From Thermodesulfovibrio sp. (lineage in GTDB: Bacteria > Nitrospirota > Thermodesulfovibrionia > Thermodesulfovibrionales > JdFR-85), in assembly GCA_027016675.1 (NCBI GenBank), contig JALUSH010000056.1, positions 1 to 5,499 of the forward strand: 5,499 nt of DNA. Direction: 5' to 3'. The position numbers were made by a program, and so were the translations under genes. Below, piece by piece: positions 4,881 to 5,499 of this stretch. The notes under the pieces are model-generated. The model worked only from the letters and a program-made list of their open reading frames with translations. It did no database searches and was not told where the DNA came from. Position 1 is the stretch's first letter; every line of letters starts with the position of its first letter.

Positions 4881-5499
4881 AATTGCATCAGAAAGTTATT
4901 TTTGGTAGCTCCACCATCAACACGTAATTCTTCAATTTCTATATTTGCCTCTTGCTCCATTATATCAATAACGTCTTTGGTTAGATAAGCTATAGCTTCT
5001 AGTACCGCTCGTGCTATGTGCTCTTTTCTAGTTCCACGTGTAATCCCTATTATTAAACCTCTTGCATATTCGTCCCAATACGGTGCTCCAAGTCCAGTAA
5101 ACGCTGGAACAAAATACACATCTTCATTTGATTCAATTTTTTTAGCTAACTCTTCACTTTCTTTAGCATCTCTAATTATCTGAAGGCCGTCTCTTAGCCA
5201 TTGTATTGCACTCCCAGTGACAAAGATACTTCCTTCTAAGGCATATTTTACGTCTTGCCTAAAACTATATGCAACAGTTGTTAACAAACCGTGGTATGAC
5301 TCTATAATTTCATTTCCAGTATTTAAGAGTACAAAGTTCCCAGTCCCATATGTACATTTTGCCATTCCTGGAGAGAATGCTGAATGGCCAACTAATGCTG
5401 CTTGTTGGTCTCCTATCATTCCTGTGATTGGTATTTCTGCTCCTAGTATTTCTTTGTCTGAAGTTCCTAGTAGTTCACTAGAATACCTTGGTATAGGTA
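4529..5499 (-). CDS. glpK: Glycerol kinase, C-terminal part (runs off right edge; native end cut at about 4655)
   Basis: Glycerol kinase phosphorylates glycerol to sn-glycerol 3-phosphate using ATP in the cytoplasm. The frame is open from the right edge; about 281 residues match the family, corresponding to roughly the last 55-60% of the 502-residue E. coli enzyme. Marks: ITGMIGDQQAALVGH, containing the catalytic aspartate in GDQQ; YGTGNFVLLNTG; SAIQWLRDGL; VPAFTGLGAPYWDEYARG; the FGGY-kinase signature over GLIIGITRG...HIARAVLEAIAYLTKD; LRVDGGATKNNFLMQFQ; and ITALGAAYMAGLEVGYW. The match ends at YKKWKKAVERALKW (Trp codon 4655-4657), a few residues short of a normal C-terminus. From there to the TGA at 4529-4531 the frame reads the wrong strand of the PAS gene, so about 41 residues are spurious. 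Lower GC than the genes to the left suggests a different source genome. Confidence 0.92.
   Translation of the reverse strand, partial: PIPRYSSELLGTSDKEILGAEIPITGMIGDQQAALVGHSAFSPGMAKCTYGTGNFVLLNTGNEIIESYHGLLTTVAYSFRQDVKYALEGSIFVTGSAIQWLRDGLQIIRDAKESEELAKKIESNEDVYFVPAFTGLGAPYWDEYARGLIIGITRGTRKEHIARAVLEAIAYLTKDVIDIMEQEANIEIEELRVDGGATKNNFLMQFQADVLGKNVVRPKITEITALGAAYMAGLEVGYWESLDEISKNWQVDRVFTPSISLEKRSTLYKKWKKAVERALKWAEPIILPSLSKIGDTVISRVLSVFLYLISLVQGFPFLIAST
4649..4662. other. Junction of two unrelated sequences (chimera or rearrangement point)
   Basis: Homology of the plus-strand PAS protein ends at about His237 (codon 4656-4658) and homology of the minus-strand glycerol kinase ends at Trp (codon 4655-4657), so both proteins lose their ends within a few bases of each other. 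Neither gene has its own stop codon; each frame runs on into the antisense of the other. Base composition drops on the right side. No inverted repeat, target duplication or integrase is visible. Confidence 0.8.

Noticed and set aside
1..5499. CRISPR arrays, tRNA or rRNA genes, insertion sequences, toxin-antitoxin or defence genes
   Set aside because: No spaced direct repeats, cloverleaf sequences, transposase motifs, terminal inverted repeats or small paired genes were found on either strand.

Overview
This window looks like a stretch of bacterial chromosome (about 1-4655) joined end to end to a piece of a second, more AT-rich genome (about 4660-5499). The left part carries ordinary bacterial housekeeping and motility genes with moderate GC (roughly 38-53% in hand-counted 60-base samples). 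A FliA-type promoter and a PomA/PomB-like motor pair mark a flagellated bacterium. The gene styles would fit a Nitrospirota- or Thermodesulfovibrio-like lineage, but that placement is only a weak impression. The right part (about 30-38% GC in samples) holds only an internal and C-terminal piece of glycerol kinase.

Layout. Positions 1-1508 carry a minus-strand pair: a ZIP-family metal transporter, followed 15 bases downstream by a phosphohexomutase (phosphoglucomutase/phosphomannomutase type) that runs off the left edge. Positions 1509-1688 form a divergent control region. It contains an inverted repeat with 7-base periodicity just upstream of the ZIP gene and a near-perfect sigma-28 promoter pointing at the motor genes. 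Positions 1689-3161 are motA-motB, two tightly spaced genes with strong ribosome binding sites, encoding the flagellar stator. Positions 3192-3840 are a minus-strand HAD phosphatase (Gph-like), convergent with motB and broken by a one-base insertion near its start. Positions 3841-3947 are a second divergent region with a TATAAT box. Positions 3948 to about 4658 hold a double-PAS sensor protein, cut off abruptly. From about 4655 to the right edge, glpK lies on the minus strand, also cut off, tail to tail with the PAS gene.

How the genes work together. motA and motB build the membrane ion channel and peptidoglycan anchor that power the flagellum, and the sigma-28 site places them in the late flagellar class. 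The ZIP transporter and sugar-phosphate mutase share a transcription direction and tight spacing but have no obvious common pathway. The PAS protein is probably the sensor end of a signalling protein whose output domain is lost.

The two most important cautions for a reader are the junction near 4650-4662, where two unrelated genes lose their ends at the same bases, and the frameshift near 3785-3787. Both may be assembly or sequencing artefacts. I see no convincing novel defence, mobile or RNA-based system, no CRISPR array, no tRNA or rRNA, and no insertion sequence.
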